Shown here in pieces: positions 19,401 through 29,546 of a stretch of 64,000 nucleotides of DNA. Source of the DNA: Idiomarina baltica OS145. Its GTDB lineage: Bacteria > Pseudomonadota > Gammaproteobacteria > Enterobacterales > Alteromonadaceae. The stretch is taken from contig NZ_CH672408.1 in NCBI RefSeq assembly GCF_000152885.1, positions 107,543-171,542 on the forward strand. The letters are read 5' to 3'. A model generated the notes under the pieces. That model was not told the DNA's origin. It worked only from the letters and a program-made list of their open reading frames with translations, and made no database searches. Positions within the stretch are counted from its first letter, which is position 1, and every line of letters starts with the position of its first letter. Made by a program: the position numbers and the translations under genes.

Positions 19401-20833
19401 GCTGCGGCCTCCTGTGACTGATTTGAGTTTGCATTGGCACCGTAGTGGCGAATGCGTTTAAAAAGAGAAGAAATTAACCGTGCGCCTTTGATGCCTGCTT
19501 GCCACTCTAATTTAGAGCTTGCATCGACACCACTGAAGCCTTGTTCAATTGCGTCGCAAACATTATCGGGACTAATGCCACCAGCGAGGAGACAACGTCC
19601 TCGTTCATCGGTATCTAATTCGTTCAGTAACTGCCAATCAAAGGTTTTGCCGGTACCCCCTTGACCATGATCGAGTACAAAGCGGTCAACTGAGTGACGC
19701 AATGGATGTTCATTGAGTCTGAATGGTGCGTCAACGGTGACCGCTTTCCAAATCTGTACGTGTGCGATACCGGCTTGCTTAAAGCGGTTCTTGAGTTCAA
19801 CGGTAAAGTCGATATCTTCATGTCCGTGCAATTGAACTGCGTGTAAACCCAGTTCGAAAGCTGTATTAACAACAAAGGATAGCGGCTGGTCGGCAAATAC
19901 GCCGACATACTGAAGACCCTGAACTTGACGGATAATCGCCTCGGCCTGGCTTGGTTCAATGCATCGAGGTGAACGCTCGGCAAAGATGAGTCCGCCAAAT
20001 ACCGCACCGGCTGCATGAGCGTTTAAGGCGTCCTCCGCTCGAGTTAGTCCACAGACTTTGTTTTCACCATACAATAACTTACGGCAAGCCAGGTCGACAT
20101 CGTTTTCAGCACTTAATGCACTTCCGACTAAAAAGCCATTTACGACATCACTGCAGCGGCGAATATCTTTGTGTTGGCTAAAGCCCGACTCAGCAACAAG
20201 TAAGGCACCCTCGGGAGCATAAGGTGCGAGCTCATGACTGCGATTCGGGTTGATGCTGAGGTCGGTCAAATCACGGTGATTAATACCAATAATGCGCGCA
20301 CCTAACTGCGCGGCGCGACGCATCTCAGTCTCATTGGCGACTTCCGTCAGTACATCTAAACCTAAATTGTCCGCGATTGCGTGTAGATGTTGATACTGCA
20401 CATCATCGAGTACCGATAACATGAGTAGGATCGCATCAGCGCCAAAGTAGCGTGCTCGATAAACTTGCTGTTCATCAATAAAGAAATCCTTGCATAATAT
20501 CGGTAGGTTAACCTGTTGACTGACAGCCGCAAGGTATTCATAGCTGCCTTGAAAATACTCAGGTTCAGTTAATACCGAAATCGCGGCAGCATAGGGTTGG
20601 TAGGTTTTTGCCAACTCCACTGGATTAAAATGGGGGCGAATAAGTCCCTTGGAAGGGGACGCTTTTTTGCACTCTAAAATAAAGCCCGCTTGAGGCTGGT
20701 TCAACGCATCGTACAAACTACGCTCACTGCGCGATAGCGCGTGTTTGTCACTCGGCATCGGGTAGTGTTGCTCCTGCTGCTCGTTCTGCACTCGTTTGCG
20801 GGCAATAATTTCAGTCAGAATATTACTCGACAT
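19397..20833 (-). CDS. trpC: Bifunctional indole-3-glycerol phosphate synthase / phosphoribosylanthranilate isomerase
   Basis: A TrpC-TrpF fusion of 478 residues catalysing two consecutive steps from phosphoribosylanthranilate to indole-3-glycerol phosphate. The TrpC half (about 1-255) shows [14 protein letters not shown] with the catalytic lysine, [15 protein letters not shown] with a second lysine, and [11 protein letters not shown]. The TrpF half (about 256-460) shows [11 protein letters not shown] with its catalytic cysteine, and an aspartate in [16 protein letters not shown]. The fusion is typical of Enterobacterales, Vibrionales and Alteromonadales. Its start overlaps the trpD end by 11 bases. 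Confidence 0.97.
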   Translation of the reverse strand: MSSNILTEIIARKRVQNEQQEQHYPMPSDKHALSRSERSLYDALNQPQAGFILECKKASPSKGLIRPHFNPVELAKTYQPYAAAISVLTEPEYFQGSYEYLAAVSQQVNLPILCKDFFIDEQQVYRARYFGADAILLMLSVLDDVQYQHLHAIADNLGLDVLTEVANETEMRRAAQLGARIIGINHRDLTDLSINPNRSHELAPYAPEGALLVAESGFSQHKDIRRCSDVVNGFLVGSALSAENDVDLACRKLLYGENKVCGLTRAEDALNAHAAGAVFGGLIFAERSPRCIEPSQAEAIIRQVQGLQYVGVFADQPLSFVVNTAFELGLHAVQLHGHEDIDFTVELKNRFKQAGIAHVQIWKAVTVDAPFRLNEHPLRHSVDRFVLDHGQGGTGKTFDWQLLNELDTDERGRCLLAGGISPDNVCDAIEQGFSGVDASSKLEWQAGIKGARLISSLFKRIRHYGANANSNQSQEAAA

Positions 20834-21839
20834 AGATGCCTCCTTGTACCGCTTGAATCGCCTCTAAGTGTGTCATGGCTGCGCCGCTCGCAAGATGCTC
20901 AAGCACTGCCTGGGCCGCTTGTTTGTAGTCTGAAAACTTATCCGCCATCACTAGCAATGGTGCTGTGTTTATTGCAATGGCATGGTTTTGAGCGCGGGAA
21001 CCTTGCCCTGCTAAGATACGTTTTAATACCGTGGCATTAAAATCGGCATCGCCGCCTTTTAGCTCGCTCAGTGGTGCTTCATTCAAGCCAAAGTCACTGA
21101 CCGACAGTGTGTATTGTTCAAGTTGGTTATCACGTAACTCAACAACTTCCGTCGTGCCGTGTAAAGCAAACTCGTCAACGCCAGAGCCATGTACGACCAT
21201 AGCTCGCTCAGTGCCAAGACGCTGTAAGGTTTCGGCCATCGGTTGTAGCCAAATTGGACTATACACGCCTAATAACTGAATGTTGGGCCGTGCTGGATTC
21301 ACTAGCGGACCGATAAGGTTAAAAAGGGTACGCGTTTTCAGAGTTTGGCGCACGGGCATCGCATGTTTGATACCGGGATGATAATGCGGCGCAAATAAAA
21401 AGCAAAAGCCGTGATCAGCTAACTGCTTTGAAGCCTCGCGCGGATCGAGATCAACGCGCAGACCCAAAGACTCTAATACATCGGCTGATCCTGAGCGCGA
21501 TGATACGCTGCGATTACCGTGCTTTGCCATGGGTAACCCCATTGAAGAGGCAACTAACGCCGATGTGGTCGATAGATTAATACTGTTGGATCCATCACCA
21601 CCGGTACCGCAACTGTCCGCAAGTATACCGTTGGTGCTGGTCAGAGGCTTGCTCACATCGAGCACAGCGCGCGCTGCACCGGCCAATTCCGCTGGCGTTT
21701 CACCGCGTAATTTCATGGCGACCAATGCGGCACTGATTTGTGCATCATTGAGCTCACCTTTTACCAGGTGACGAAATAGCTTTTGACTCTCGTCCTGGGA
21801 CAGAGGTCGACCTTCAAGCAGGGTGGTGATCTCATTCAT
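20823..21839 (-). CDS. trpD: Anthranilate phosphoribosyltransferase
   Basis: Transfers phosphoribose from PRPP to anthranilate. It has 338 residues from ATG 21839. The PRPP and magnesium site appears as DSCGTGGDGSNSINLSTTSA (near 78-97), and the anthranilate pocket as KHGNRSVSSRSGSADVLE (near 106-123); KGGDADFNA follows near 222. An upstream in-frame start at 21884 would add 15 non-conserved residues; ATG 21839 has AAGGA at spacing seven, overlaps the trpG stop by eight bases and matches the family N-terminus. Unlike E. coli, it is not fused to TrpG. Confidence 0.97.
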   Translation of the reverse strand: MNEITTLLEGRPLSQDESQKLFRHLVKGELNDAQISAALVAMKLRGETPAELAGAARAVLDVSKPLTSTNGILADSCGTGGDGSNSINLSTTSALVASSMGLPMAKHGNRSVSSRSGSADVLESLGLRVDLDPREASKQLADHGFCFLFAPHYHPGIKHAMPVRQTLKTRTLFNLIGPLVNPARPNIQLLGVYSPIWLQPMAETLQRLGTERAMVVHGSGVDEFALHGTTEVVELRDNQLEQYTLSVSDFGLNEAPLSELKGGDADFNATVLKRILAGQGSRAQNHAIAINTAPLLVMADKFSDYKQAAQAVLEHLASGAAMTHLEAIQAVQGGIYVE

Positions 21840-22461
21840 GACTGTGTCCTTGACTAAACTGTGTAAAAAGGTAGTGAACCGCATCCTGCAACATAAGTTT
21901 GCCGGTCGGTGTTAATAAAGATTCAGGGTGAAATTGAAAGCCCACAGCATTCAACTCGGTAAACTCCGCCGCCATCGGAATCATTCCGTTGACGCTTTGG
22001 CATTCGCCGATTACGTTAATGGTCGCTGGTAAGTCGTAAATACTGAGCGAATGATAACGACCGATGACGCAATGATTTTGTTGCGGTTGGCTCGCGAACA
22101 GTGGGTGAGAGCGAAACAACATTTGTGCGGTTTTGCCATGCACGACCTCGCCACAGCGGTCGACTCGGGCGCCGCTTTTTTCAGCCAGAGCTTGAAAACC
22201 TAAACAGATACCGAGCATCGGATACCGTTTTTGGCATGCGTCGATCATGTCCATCAAGTTTCCCGCCTGCGAAGGGTTACCTGGACCGGGCGATAGACAT
22301 ACGACTTGTGGACCTGAGTAACTATCGAGTTCACGTAATAGGCGTTCGGCACTGATCGTGTTGCGATACACTTTTAGTTCATAACCGAGTTGGCTGAGCT
22401 CATCAACTAAGTTATAAGAGAACGAGTCAAGATTATCGATGAGCGTAATACGACCTTTCAT
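21832..22461 (-). CDS. trpG: Anthranilate synthase component II (glutamine amidotransferase)
   Basis: Supplies ammonia from glutamine to TrpE. It is a class I amidotransferase of 209 residues. The nucleophile is C86 in GICLGFQAL, the oxyanion motif is LSPGPGNP near 56-63, and the His/Glu pair is in FQFHPESLLT near the C-terminus. VHGKTAQM supports TrpG/PabA identity, and location directly after trpE settles on TrpG. Its ATG overlaps the trpE stop (ATGA), consistent with equal synthesis of the two subunits. Confidence 0.97.
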   Translation of the reverse strand: MKGRITLIDNLDSFSYNLVDELSQLGYELKVYRNTISAERLLRELDSYSGPQVVCLSPGPGNPSQAGNLMDMIDACQKRYPMLGICLGFQALAEKSGARVDRCGEVVHGKTAQMLFRSHPLFASQPQQNHCVIGRYHSLSIYDLPATINVIGECQSVNGMIPMAAEFTELNAVGFQFHPESLLTPTGKLMLQDAVHYLFTQFSQGHSHE

Positions 22462-24056
22462 GAGCGCTCTCCTTGTGCATTTGCTGTTTGCACTGCGGCG
22501 ATTACGGCGCGTGCTTTGTTTTCTGTTTCATCAACTTCCGCCTGCGGATCAGAATCGTGTACCACCCCTGCACCGGCTTGAACCACCGCACGACCGCCAC
22601 TCACGAAGGCGGAGCGTATAACGATGCAAGTATCCATATCACCATTACCAGCTAGGTAACCCACAGCACCGCCGTAGCTACCACGGCCTTGTTGTTCGAC
22701 TTGTCGAATTAACCGTGCCGCACTGACTTTGGGAGCACCAATCAATGTGCCCATATTCATACAGGCGCGGTAAGCGTGAAGCGCATCGCAGTCTTCACGT
22801 AGTTGGCCGACAACACGAGAGACCAAGTGCATTACGTGGGAGTAACGATCAACTTTGAGTAGGTCAGCGACATTGCGTGTACCAGGTTGGCAAATCCGCG
22901 CAAGGTCGTTTCGTGCAAGGTCGACTAGCATCAGGTGTTCTGATAATTCTTTTTGATCCATGCGTAACTCGAGTTCTAAACGACTATCGAGATCGTGATC
23001 AAGGTTACCGTCCGGCTGTTTGCCGCGAGGCCGGGTGCCTGCAATCGGATAGAGTTCGACCTGATTGCTCGCCGCGGTGTACTTTAAAGCGGACTCAGGT
23101 GAAGCGCCGAATAGCGTAAAATCTGGATGACTTAAATAAAACATGTAGGGTGATGGGTTGGTCTGTTTTAATACTGCGTAGCTGGCAAGTGCATCGTGGC
23201 ACGGTAAACTAAAGCGACGCGAGGGCACCACCTGAAAAATATCGCCATCGAGAATATGTTCTTTCAACTCCGACACATGTTGCTTAAATACCGCTTGTGA
23301 CGGCGTTGCTGTAATACTCTGGTAGTCTGCGGCTAGCGGTGTGTAATGGGTTTGCTGACGTGGCGGTAATTGACACCGAGCTGCGAGCTCTCCGATGCGC
23401 TGACTCATTTGCGCATATGCGTCGGATGACACTTCGGGCGTAAACAAGCTAGCTATTAATTGACTCGACTGGCGTTGATGGTCGACCGCTAGCAGTGTTT
23501 CAGACACATAGAACACATAATCAGGCGCACGATTTTCGCCGGTTTCAACTTGTGGTAATTGCTCATAACTCGCGAGTAAGTCGTAGCCAAATGAGCCTGC
23601 AAGGAATACCGCAAAATCGTGGCTTGAAGCTGCGTTACGACGCTCTAGCGTGTGTTGGATAAGCCGCAATGGCTCGAAGTTAGAGACCTCTTTAAGGCGA
23701 CTCATCTCGTCGAGATCACGGTTAGAAACAGGGAATTTGAATTCGCTCGTTGACTCCGAGGTCGCCAGCAAATAATCAGTGAGCTGTTGGTCTAACAGCG
23801 CTTTAAGTGGCTTACCGTTATTCGTTAGTGCTTGTACGGTAACGCGCTGGCCGTTGCATTTGAGTTCGAGGGCGGCATCGATGAGTAACAGGCTTTTTAG
23901 CGCTTGTTTAGTGCCGATATCGGCTGAATCGAGTAGCACGTGACGACCATGAGGTTGGCAAACCTGTTGGTACACGCTCTGAGTATCGGCTTGATAGGGT
24001 AACTCGACCTGAATCGATGTAACCGCTGCTGGCGCTTGTTGAGTGTTTGAATTCAT
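22458..24056 (-). CDS. trpE: Anthranilate synthase component I
   Basis: Converts chorismate to anthranilate with ammonia from TrpG; first committed step of tryptophan synthesis. It has 532 residues. The N-terminal domain contains the tryptophan feedback element (LLDSADIGTKQALKSLLLID near 40-59). The chorismate-binding domain (about 260-520) contains GDIFQVVPSRRF, SPESALKY, PIAGTRPRGK, ELRMDQKELSEHLMLVDLARND, and a C-terminal GAGVVHDSDPQAE. AAGGAAG precedes ATG 24056. The gene is expressed behind a leader peptide and attenuator. Confidence 0.98.
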   Translation of the reverse strand: MNSNTQQAPAAVTSIQVELPYQADTQSVYQQVCQPHGRHVLLDSADIGTKQALKSLLLIDAALELKCNGQRVTVQALTNNGKPLKALLDQQLTDYLLATSESTSEFKFPVSNRDLDEMSRLKEVSNFEPLRLIQHTLERRNAASSHDFAVFLAGSFGYDLLASYEQLPQVETGENRAPDYVFYVSETLLAVDHQRQSSQLIASLFTPEVSSDAYAQMSQRIGELAARCQLPPRQQTHYTPLAADYQSITATPSQAVFKQHVSELKEHILDGDIFQVVPSRRFSLPCHDALASYAVLKQTNPSPYMFYLSHPDFTLFGASPESALKYTAASNQVELYPIAGTRPRGKQPDGNLDHDLDSRLELELRMDQKELSEHLMLVDLARNDLARICQPGTRNVADLLKVDRYSHVMHLVSRVVGQLREDCDALHAYRACMNMGTLIGAPKVSAARLIRQVEQQGRGSYGGAVGYLAGNGDMDTCIVIRSAFVSGGRAVVQAGAGVVHDSDPQAEVDETENKARAVIAAVQTANAQGERS

Positions 24057-24091
24057 TTAACTACTTCCTTTTGAGACCGCCCAACAAGCAT

Positions 24092-24119
24092 AAAAAAACC
24101 CGCTCGTTGAGCGGGTTTT
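24092..24119 (-). terminator. trp attenuator (regions 3:4 terminator)
   Basis: On the minus strand, AACCCGCTC (24117-24109 complement), a three-base loop and GAGCGGGTT are followed by a run of T residues (complement of 24092-24098). This lies between the leader peptide and trpE. An alternative partner for its left arm, AGCGGGT, lies just after the leader stop codon (complement of about 24158-24164), so a competing antiterminator can form. Both features define a classical ribosome-stall attenuator. Confidence 0.93.
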
Positions 24120-24162
24120 CGAAACTGTACTTATTTACGTATGCGCACAGAACCACCACCCG

Positions 24163-24216
24163 CTAATTCGGGAAGTGCCACCACCAAGCTTGTAGTGAAA
24201 ATTGTGCGAGTTGCAT
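24163..24216 (-). CDS. trpL: trp leader peptide
   Basis: A 17-residue open frame, MQLAQFSLQAWWWHFPN, with three consecutive tryptophan codons (TGG TGG TGG) close to its stop codon TAG. A weak GGAC ribosome binding site lies about ten bases upstream. It is too short for routine gene calling but its position (between promoter and attenuator of trpE) and the tandem Trp codons make its role clear. When charged tRNA-Trp is scarce the ribosome stalls at the Trp codons, region 2 pairs with region 3 and the terminator cannot form. A 1:2 hairpin (CCCG with CGGG around the stop codon) is also visible. Confidence 0.93.
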   Translation of the reverse strand: MQLAQFSLQAWWWHFPN

Positions 24217-24234
24217 CGTAATAATGTCCAATTC

Positions 24235-24262
24235 GTTTTAGTTTGCTATTCAGTGATTGACA
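24235..24262 (-). promoter_or_regulatory. Candidate trp operon promoter
   Basis: On the minus strand, TTGTCA (24262-24257), a 17-base spacer and TAAAAC (24240-24235) form a plausible sigma70 promoter 19 bases upstream of the leader ATG. An alternative TTGACA at 24290-24285 lies further upstream. No clear TrpR-type palindrome is visible. Confidence 0.6.
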
Positions 24263-24285
24263 AATTACCGCGCAAAGAGCGCGGT
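24257..24285 (-). terminator. Probable terminator of the S10 peptidase gene
   Basis: ACCGCGC and GCGCGGT (arms 24279-24285 and 24267-24273, five-base loop) are followed on the minus strand by AATTTGTC, a weak T tract. It lies 18 bases past the peptidase stop codon and directly next to the trp -35 element, so it would insulate trp from readthrough. Confidence 0.65.
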
Positions 24286-24303
24286 GTCAACACCCAAAAT
24301 GCA

Positions 24304-25857
24304 TTACTTGTATTGTGCTGGCTGACCTTCTTTTGGAAGCGCGTTCATAATGAACTCACGCAGATCATCATTTGCTTTTTGTAGGTCAGGTCGGCGCAAA
24401 TACATCATGTGACCACTACGATACCCTTTAAAGCTAATGCGATCTTGCATCAGTTTACTACGGTCTAACTGCCAAGTTGTATACTTCGCATCAAAGTAAT
24501 TGGTCGCGCCGTCAAAATAGCCCGACTGTACCATCACATTCAGGTAAGGGTTCGCTGCCATCGCTTCACGTAGTTGTTCGCCGGTGTTGTTATTGGTGCG
24601 ATCCCACGGATGCACAGGACCGAACATATTGTATTTCACATCGGTCTTGTAACCTAACTCTTCGCGTAGATAGTAGTTAATTGCGGGAGTGAACGAGTGT
24701 AACCATGAAGTCAGCTCAGCATTGTAGTCAGGACTATCACCTGAACGGCTGCCATCGATACCTAAATAGCGAGAGTCCAGACGACCAATTGTGCGATCGC
24801 GGTCTCGTAAGAGTTCTTTCCAGAAATACCAAGTGCTTGGCGCTAAGTTATTACTCAACACGGCTTCTTCTGAAAGGCCAGAGTAGTGTGCCACCTGAGA
24901 GGCAATTTGCTCGCGTTGTTGTTGGGTCAGTGAAGCACCTTTTGCTAGCGCGGGTAGATATTCGTTGAGTGTGTATGACTCCGCTTCGTCGAGTACATCT
25001 AGCAGATCCTTTTTTTGTAGGTCGCTTGGTAATGCGTCGTGGTACCACGCGGCGGCAGCAAAGTAGGGTAGACGATTCGCCTCTTCAACCGGACCGCTAC
25101 GCTCAATACCCAATTCAGTCGGAGAGACTAGGACAACACCATTGAGGTACATCCATTGTTGATTTTGTAAAGCGTGAGCCAGACCCGATACACGTGTCGT
25201 GCCGTAACTTTCACCAATTAAGAACTTGGGTGAACGCCAGCGGTCATAACGTGAGGTGAAGGTATTCATCCACTCGGCTAAATATTGGATGTCGGAGTTA
25301 ACTCCGAAAAACATTTTTTGTTGAGCGTCACGTGAGGGCATTTCGCCGTCTTCGTTGGGTAGAACACGCGAGTAACCCGTGTTGACTGGGTTGATAAATA
25401 CGATGTCAGCGACGTCTAAAATTGAATACGGGTTATCTTCGACACCATATGGTTGTACAGGGTAACCTTCATCACTGATCTTGAGGACTTTAGGACCCGT
25501 GTAGGCCAAGTGCATCCACACGGAAGCAGAGCCTGGACCGCCATTGAATGAATAGACGATGGGGCGTTTTTCACGGTTATCGATGTCTTCTCGTTTATAA
25601 TAGGTATAGAACAACGTGGCGGTTGGTTTACCTTCGTCGTTCCATACCGGTAAGGTGCCGGCCGTTGCCGTATAATCAACAGTTTCGCCACGAATTTCGA
25701 CACTGTGCTCAGTGGTTTTACTTGATTCAATCGGAATTAAACGCTGGTGCGCTGTCACGTCTTGAGTCTGTGCTTGAGCATCTAATGTCATGACTGAGGC
25801 GGTTGTTAATAAAGTCGCAGTTAATGTGCCTACGATAGTTTTTGTTGCTAAAGTCAT
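24304..25857 (-). CDS. Exported S10-family serine carboxypeptidase-like protein
   Basis: A 517-residue secreted or periplasmic peptidase with an N-terminal signal peptide (about 1-31, ending DAQAQ). Family S10 marks are present in order: the oxyanion motif FNGGPGSASVW near 103-113, the nucleophile in IGESYGTTR near 200-210, an Asp region (MVQSGYFDGATNYFDA) near 440, and the catalytic His in YRSGHMMYLRRPD near 478. The family removes C-terminal residues from peptides, often at acidic pH. ATG 25857 is chosen over an upstream ATG at 25881 because AAGGAG precedes it and it opens the signal peptide. It fits a peptide-scavenging lifestyle; monocistronic. Confidence 0.92.
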   Translation of the reverse strand: MTLATKTIVGTLTATLLTTASVMTLDAQAQTQDVTAHQRLIPIESSKTTEHSVEIRGETVDYTATAGTLPVWNDEGKPTATLFYTYYKREDIDNREKRPIVYSFNGGPGSASVWMHLAYTGPKVLKISDEGYPVQPYGVEDNPYSILDVADIVFINPVNTGYSRVLPNEDGEMPSRDAQQKMFFGVNSDIQYLAEWMNTFTSRYDRWRSPKFLIGESYGTTRVSGLAHALQNQQWMYLNGVVLVSPTELGIERSGPVEEANRLPYFAAAAWYHDALPSDLQKKDLLDVLDEAESYTLNEYLPALAKGASLTQQQREQIASQVAHYSGLSEEAVLSNNLAPSTWYFWKELLRDRDRTIGRLDSRYLGIDGSRSGDSPDYNAELTSWLHSFTPAINYYLREELGYKTDVKYNMFGPVHPWDRTNNNTGEQLREAMAANPYLNVMVQSGYFDGATNYFDAKYTTWQLDRSKLMQDRISFKGYRSGHMMYLRRPDLQKANDDLREFIMNALPKEGQPAQYK

Positions 25858-25997
25858 AACGCTCTCCTTGGAATTTTCCATATCAGACTAGCAGGTTTTT
25901 ACCCGTAGGGGTCAAAACAAATGCGACCATCGTGCGAACAAACACGACTACTGATAGGCTTGAGCAAATACTTATAAAGGTATAGAGTGAGCTAAAA

Positions 25998-26013
25998 TTA
26001 AACGCCCGTTTAA
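25998..26013. promoter_or_regulatory. Palindrome upstream of fadH (candidate PsrA-type operator)
   Basis: TTAAACG-CC-CGTTTAA is a perfect 7-bp palindrome with a two-base spacer, 12 bases before the fadH start codon and just downstream of a possible promoter (TTGAGC near 25960 with TATAGA near 25981). AAAC-N4-GTTT matches the general form of sites for PsrA, the TetR-family fatty-acid-degradation regulator of many gammaproteobacteria. The match to PsrA is from memory of the motif; regulator identity is inference. Confidence 0.5.
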
Positions 26014-26018
26014 AATAG

Positions 26019-28061
<2,043 letters not shown>

Positions 28062-28062
28062 T

Positions 28063-28878
28063 TTGATAATCGATTTACATTGCCATAGTACGCATTCTGA
28101 CGGTAGCCTGACTGTGCCCGAGTTGATTGATCGGGCACACAATAACAGTGTTTCGGTGTTAGCGCTGACTGACCACGACAATATTGACGGCGTGGATGAA
28201 GCTCAGCAGTATATTGAGCAAGCGCATTATGATATGACGTTGGTGGCGGGGGTTGAGTTATCCTGTTGGTGGGAAAATTTTGAAATTCACATTGTTGGCT
28301 TGAATGTCGACACACGCAGTGAAAGCTTACAGCGGCTGCTGCAAACGCAGCAAAATCGCCGTCGGGAGCGCATCGATTCGATAATCCAAAAGCTTGCCGC
28401 CCGTGATATCAATGTTGAGATTGATAGCGACGGTATTCCTACCCGAAAGCATATTGCCGATCAGCTCGTTCAGCACGGTTATGTTGATCAAGTTCAAAAA
28501 GCCTTTGATCGATTTATCGGCAAAGGTAATTTTGCTTACGTAAGGCCGCAGTGGTGTTCAATTGGGCATGCGATTAAAGCGATACATGACGCCGGAGGTA
28601 GCGCAGTGTTAGCGCACCCACATGCCTATCAACTGTCTAACAAATGGCTGAGAAAGCTCATCGGTGAAGCGAAAACTTGGGGGCTTGATGGTATTGAAGT
28701 CAGCATCGGTCAGCAAACTTTAGGTCAGCGCTCAGCTTTAGCTGAATTTGCTAAGGATTTCCAATTAAAGGCTTCGCAAGGCTCTGATTTTCATTATCCT
28801 TCGCAGTGGCGTGATTTAGGCAAAAATCTTTGTCTGCCGGATGCTTGTGTGCCAATATGGAATGACTGGTTCAGTTAA
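28063..28878 (+). CDS. rnm: PHP-domain 5'-3' exoribonuclease / 3',5'-nucleotide phosphatase (RNase AM, YciV/TrpH)
   Basis: A PHP-family metallohydrolase of 271 residues. Metal ligands are visible at the N-terminus as DLHCHSTHSDG (HxH plus a following His/Asp), then LTDHDN near 37-42, GVELSCWW near 66, and further ligands in LAHPHAY near 184 and QGSDFHYPSQW near 240. E. coli YciV/TrpH is known as RNase AM, which trims rRNA 5' ends, and it also acts on 3',5'-nucleoside bisphosphates. The start is TTG 28063, two bases after the fadH stop, with AAGGA at 28052-28056; upstream ATG 28012 overlaps fadH and adds non-family residues. Neighbouring yciO confirms the trpH-yciO pairing. Confidence 0.9.
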   Translation: MIIDLHCHSTHSDGSLTVPELIDRAHNNSVSVLALTDHDNIDGVDEAQQYIEQAHYDMTLVAGVELSCWWENFEIHIVGLNVDTRSESLQRLLQTQQNRRRERIDSIIQKLAARDINVEIDSDGIPTRKHIADQLVQHGYVDQVQKAFDRFIGKGNFAYVRPQWCSIGHAIKAIHDAGGSAVLAHPHAYQLSNKWLRKLIGEAKTWGLDGIEVSIGQQTLGQRSALAEFAKDFQLKASQGSDFHYPSQWRDLGKNLCLPDACVPIWNDWFS

Positions 28879-28904
28879 AGACCACACTCGGGTATGGAGG
28901 GGCT

Positions 28905-29528
28905 ATGAGCCAATATTTTGAAGTACATCCGATGAATCCACAGAAGCGCCTTATCCAGCAAGCCGTCGATATTATTCGTCAAGGTGGTATCGTGGTTTAT
29001 CCAACGGATTCGGGCTATGCAATTGGCTGTCAAATTGGCGATAAAAAGGCGGTCGACCGTATTTGCCAAATCCGAGACATTGACAAGGAACACAATTTTA
29101 CCTTGATGTGTCGTGATCTCTCTGAGTTGTCGACCTACGCTCGAGTCGATAACGATGCATTCAGATTGTTGAAAAATAACACGCCTGGACCTTATACCTT
29201 TATTCTTAAAGGCACTAAAGAAGTACCTAAGCGGCTATTGAATCCAAAACGTAAAACAATCGGTATCCGCGTGCCTACTAATCGTATTGCACTGGCTTTG
29301 TTGGAAGAGCTCAATGAACCTTTAATGTCGACGAGCTTGATTCTCGGTAATAATGAATTGGCGGAATCCGATCCTGAGACAATTCGCGAACAACTCGAGA
29401 AGCGTGTCGATCTGATTGTCGATGGCGGCCATAAAGGCGAAGAACCAACGACTGTGGTTGACTTATCTGAGGGCGCCCCCGTGGTCATTCGTGGCGGTTC
29501 AGGTGATACTCAGCCGTTTGAATTTTAA
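28905..29528 (+). CDS. yciO: YciO (Sua5/YrdC-like) protein
   Basis: A 207-residue member of the Sua5/YciO/YrdC family. The RNA- and nucleotide-binding fold is seen in GGIVVYPTDSGYAIGC (about 27-42), NFTLMCRDLSEL, GPYTFILKGTKEVPKRL and a KTIGIRVP block. YrdC/Sua5 proteins make threonylcarbamoyl-AMP for t6A in tRNA; YciO paralogues keep the fold, but their native role is less settled. GGAGGG precedes ATG 28905, 26 bases after rnm. It continues the rnm-yciO-scpA-scpB-rluB run. Confidence 0.93.
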   Translation: MSQYFEVHPMNPQKRLIQQAVDIIRQGGIVVYPTDSGYAIGCQIGDKKAVDRICQIRDIDKEHNFTLMCRDLSELSTYARVDNDAFRLLKNNTPGPYTFILKGTKEVPKRLLNPKRKTIGIRVPTNRIALALLEELNEPLMSTSLILGNNELAESDPETIREQLEKRVDLIVDGGHKGEEPTTVVDLSEGAPVVIRGGSGDTQPFEF

Positions 29529-29546
29529 TGGAGTCATAGCAAGGAC

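Noticed and set aside
24235-24262. TrpR operator over the trp promoter
   Set aside because: No convincing palindrome resembling the known trp operator is present; attenuation alone is supported.
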